DNA of 64,000 nt. It comes from an uncultured Pseudomonadales bacterium. Its GTDB lineage: Bacteria; Pseudomonadota; Gammaproteobacteria; Pseudomonadales; UBA7434. Below the pieces are notes generated by a model that had not been told where the DNA came from, did no database searches, and was given only the letters and a program-made list of their open reading frames with translations. This document shows, in pieces, positions 62,597 to 64,000 of the stretch (position 1 is its first letter; every line of letters begins with the position of its first letter). Made by a program: the position numbers and the translations under genes. Location: the NCBI GenBank assembly GCA_943788835.1, contig CALSRU010000005.1, forward strand, positions 147,343-211,342, given 5' to 3'.

Positions 62597-62773
62597 ATTA
62601 ATGGAAGCGCCGTCTTGCCGCATTGACAATGTGTAGTGTGCTGCGGCTATTGCTACTTTGACTCAATCAACCTAGTCTCTTGCGGTTTAATAGATAATTG
62701 GACTTACTGTAAACCTGCGAAAGACTGTCGATAAACTATTGACCACCCCATTTATTCTTAGGAACTATCAAGC

Positions 62774-63529
62774 ATGAGCGATCGCTTGCAAAAATTTTTG
62801 GCGGCCGCAGGCTATGGTTCGCGCCGCGAAATTGAACGCTGGATAGCGGCAGGCCGTTTGCGCGTCAATCGCCAACCCGCTGAGTTGGGTACGAAGGTGA
62901 GTGTGGGCGATACCATTGAGCTCGATGGTAAAAAATTAAACCTGCCCACTAAGCAATCTCCGCGACGGGTGATCATCTATAACAAACCTGAGGGTGAGGT
63001 GTCCACACGCTCAGATCCTGAAGGGCGCAAAACTATTTTTGACAAGCTGCCGGTTAAATCGCGTGAACGTTGGATTGCGGTAGGGCGGTTGGATATTAAT
63101 ACGACAGGGCTGATGCTGTTTACTAATGATGGTGAGCTTGCCAATACACTGATGCACCCATCGCATGAGGTTGATCGCGAGTATGCAGTCAGAGTCAAGG
63201 GTGATGTCGATGATGCTACTTTGCAAAGATTACGCGATGGTGTGTTGTTAGACGATGGCTTGGCGCGGTTTACCGATATCCAGCCTGGACGCGATGCTAC
63301 CGGTGCCAACCGATGGTATTACGTTGTGCTGATGGAAGGCAAAAATCGAGAGGTGCGCCGGCTGTGGGAATCGCAAGATGTTCAGGTAAGTCGTTTGAAG
63401 CGTGTTCGCTACGGCAATGTTTTTATTCCTTCACATCTCAAGTCGGGTAAGTACATGGAGCTTGAGCCCGAACAGGTAGAGAGCTTGAGTCGCCTAGTTG
63501 GTATGGAAAGCTCGCCGGCGCGCCGCTAG
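62774..63529 (+). CDS. rluB: 23S rRNA pseudouridine-2605 synthase
   Basis: 251 residues. An S4 RNA-binding domain (RLQKFLAAAGYGSRREIERWIAAGRLRVN) is followed by the RsuA/RluB/E/F catalytic domain with the active-site Asp in VGRLDINTTGLMLFTNDG and GKNREVRRLWESQ near the end. Its place directly after scpA-scpB is the standard neighbourhood for rluB rather than rluE/F or rsuA. Confidence 0.93.
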   Translation: MSDRLQKFLAAAGYGSRREIERWIAAGRLRVNRQPAELGTKVSVGDTIELDGKKLNLPTKQSPRRVIIYNKPEGEVSTRSDPEGRKTIFDKLPVKSRERWIAVGRLDINTTGLMLFTNDGELANTLMHPSHEVDREYAVRVKGDVDDATLQRLRDGVLLDDGLARFTDIQPGRDATGANRWYYVVLMEGKNREVRRLWESQDVQVSRLKRVRYGNVFIPSHLKSGKYMELEPEQVESLSRLVGMESSPARR

Positions 63530-63784
63530 CTACTTAAATAGCCTTGCTAAAATATAAAGTACTTGCAGTAGTATGGCCCAAAAAAAAGCGCTTAGCCCCA
63601 CTGTAATAAAAATAAGTGCCGCGATTTCTTGATCCAGTGATGGAGGCAGGTTTTTGTCGGCCCAGTGAATCATTGCATAGCAAATAAAAAAAATGACTGC
63701 ACTAATAGAGAACTGAATGAGCCGTCGCTTGTCATCAAGCATCAGTTCATGCAAATAATTCAGTACTCTTTTGAGAATGCCCAT
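63530..63784 (-). CDS. Small membrane protein of unknown function
   Basis: 84 residues from ATG 63784. A basic N-terminus is followed by two hydrophobic segments (LIQFSISAVIFFICYAMIHW and IAALIFITVGLSAFFWAILLQVLYIL). I do not recognise a family. The gene lies 28 bases after the dapE stop on the same strand, so it is probably in the dapE operon. It is convergent with rluB, with no gap between the two stops. Confidence 0.6.
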   Translation of the reverse strand: MGILKRVLNYLHELMLDDKRRLIQFSISAVIFFICYAMIHWADKNLPPSLDQEIAALIFITVGLSAFFWAILLQVLYILARLFK

Positions 63785-63812
63785 GATTTTTAACGCGGCG
63801 ACTGAACGCAAC

Positions 63813-64000
63813 TTAACAACGCAGCAGTCGCGACATGATGCCATGATAAATCAAGGTAAGCTGGTCTAACTCCGCTGCATTAACACGTTCATCTACCTGA
63901 TGTATGGTGGCGTTGACCGGACCTAGCTCCACAACTTGCACACCATACGGTGCGATGAATCGCGCGTCCGATGTCCCGCCAGCCGTGCTAAGCGAGGTGG
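63813..64000 (-). CDS. dapE: Succinyl-diaminopimelate desuccinylase, C-terminal part (partial)
   Basis: The minus strand is open to the window edge and reads [19 protein letters not shown], then [20 protein letters not shown] and a helical end ([15 protein letters not shown]). This matches the DapE C-terminus ([28 protein letters not shown]), which includes a zinc-region segment. DapE releases succinate from N-succinyl-LL-diaminopimelate for lysine and peptidoglycan synthesis. The N-terminal two thirds lie outside the window. Confidence 0.9.
   Translation of the reverse strand, partial: TSLSTAGGTSDARFIAPYGVQVVELGPVNATIHQVDERVNAAELDQLTLIYHGIMSRLLRC

Noticed and set aside
1..64000. Prophage, transposon or defence island
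   Set aside because: No integrase, transposase, terminal repeats, restriction or toxin-antitoxin genes recognised anywhere in the window.

Overview
The window looks like a chromosomal segment of a Gram-negative, aerobic, probably marine gammaproteobacterium. Supporting signs are the yciB / rnm-yciO-scpA-scpB-rluB neighbourhood, a homodimeric pyruvate dehydrogenase (aceE-aceF), a large TonB-dependent receptor, lipoproteins, and an alkB-rubredoxin pair among many acyl-CoA genes. A relative of Cellvibrionales/Spongiibacteraceae-type hydrocarbon degraders is my inference, not a sequence match. No phage, IS element, CRISPR array or rRNA was seen. One tRNA, tRNA-Ala(GGC), is present.

Layout. 0-7 kb: the end of nadA, a BepA-like M48 protease, an AI-2E family permease and an M16 protease lipoprotein. 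6.9-7.75 kb: a frameshifted PEP-CTERM protein gene behind a textbook sigma-54 (-24/-12) promoter, closed by a bidirectional terminator. 7.9-16.3 kb: a TonB-dependent receptor, a cupin_5 protein, and a two-gene unit making a 1399-residue zincin-like protein with thrombospondin type-3 calcium repeats and its own C-terminal sorting tail. 16.6-20 kb: a CHASE-GGDEF diguanylate cyclase, a CDP-alcohol phosphatidyltransferase and an FMN reductase. 20.5-27.6 kb: aceE-aceF, a PA3496-like protein, gltX and tRNA-Ala with its own promoter.

27.7-38.3 kb is a hydrocarbon and fatty-acid block. It holds rubredoxin and AlkB, a divergent AraC-type regulator with a visible promoter and palindrome, an MDR oxidoreductase with a Tat-like signal, and the decayed 3' end of fadH (2,4-dienoyl-CoA reductase). 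A dienoyl-CoA isomerase-like crotonase, acyl-CoA synthetase, MaoC hydratase, quinone oxidoreductase, thioesterase and SDR follow. 38.4-44.1 kb: a polysaccharide deacetylase-like protein, then a minus-strand group of Gfo/Idh/MocA oxidoreductase, PhyH dioxygenase, iron-dependent alcohol dehydrogenase and GPH-type transporter. 44.4-50 kb: a pseudogene fragment of an acyl-CoA dehydrogenase just before an intact relative, then GST, a second acyl-CoA dehydrogenase, an SMP-30-like protein and a DUF1295 membrane protein.

50-55.7 kb: a small lipoprotein with a phospholipase-A2-like CCxxHD motif, a luciferase-like monooxygenase, folD, and a molybdopterin oxidoreductase overlapping a phosphoribosyltransferase gene. 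55.7-64 kb is mostly housekeeping: pdxJ, cyclophilin, an SH3-domain protein, yciB, rnm, yciO, scpA, scpB, rluB, a small membrane protein and the 3' end of dapE.

The most interesting signals are the sigma-54-driven but broken PEP-CTERM gene together with the giant CTERM-tailed calcium-repeat protein, which point to an exosortase-type surface system encoded elsewhere, and the two decayed lipid-oxidation genes (fadH, acyl-CoA dehydrogenase) beside functional relatives.
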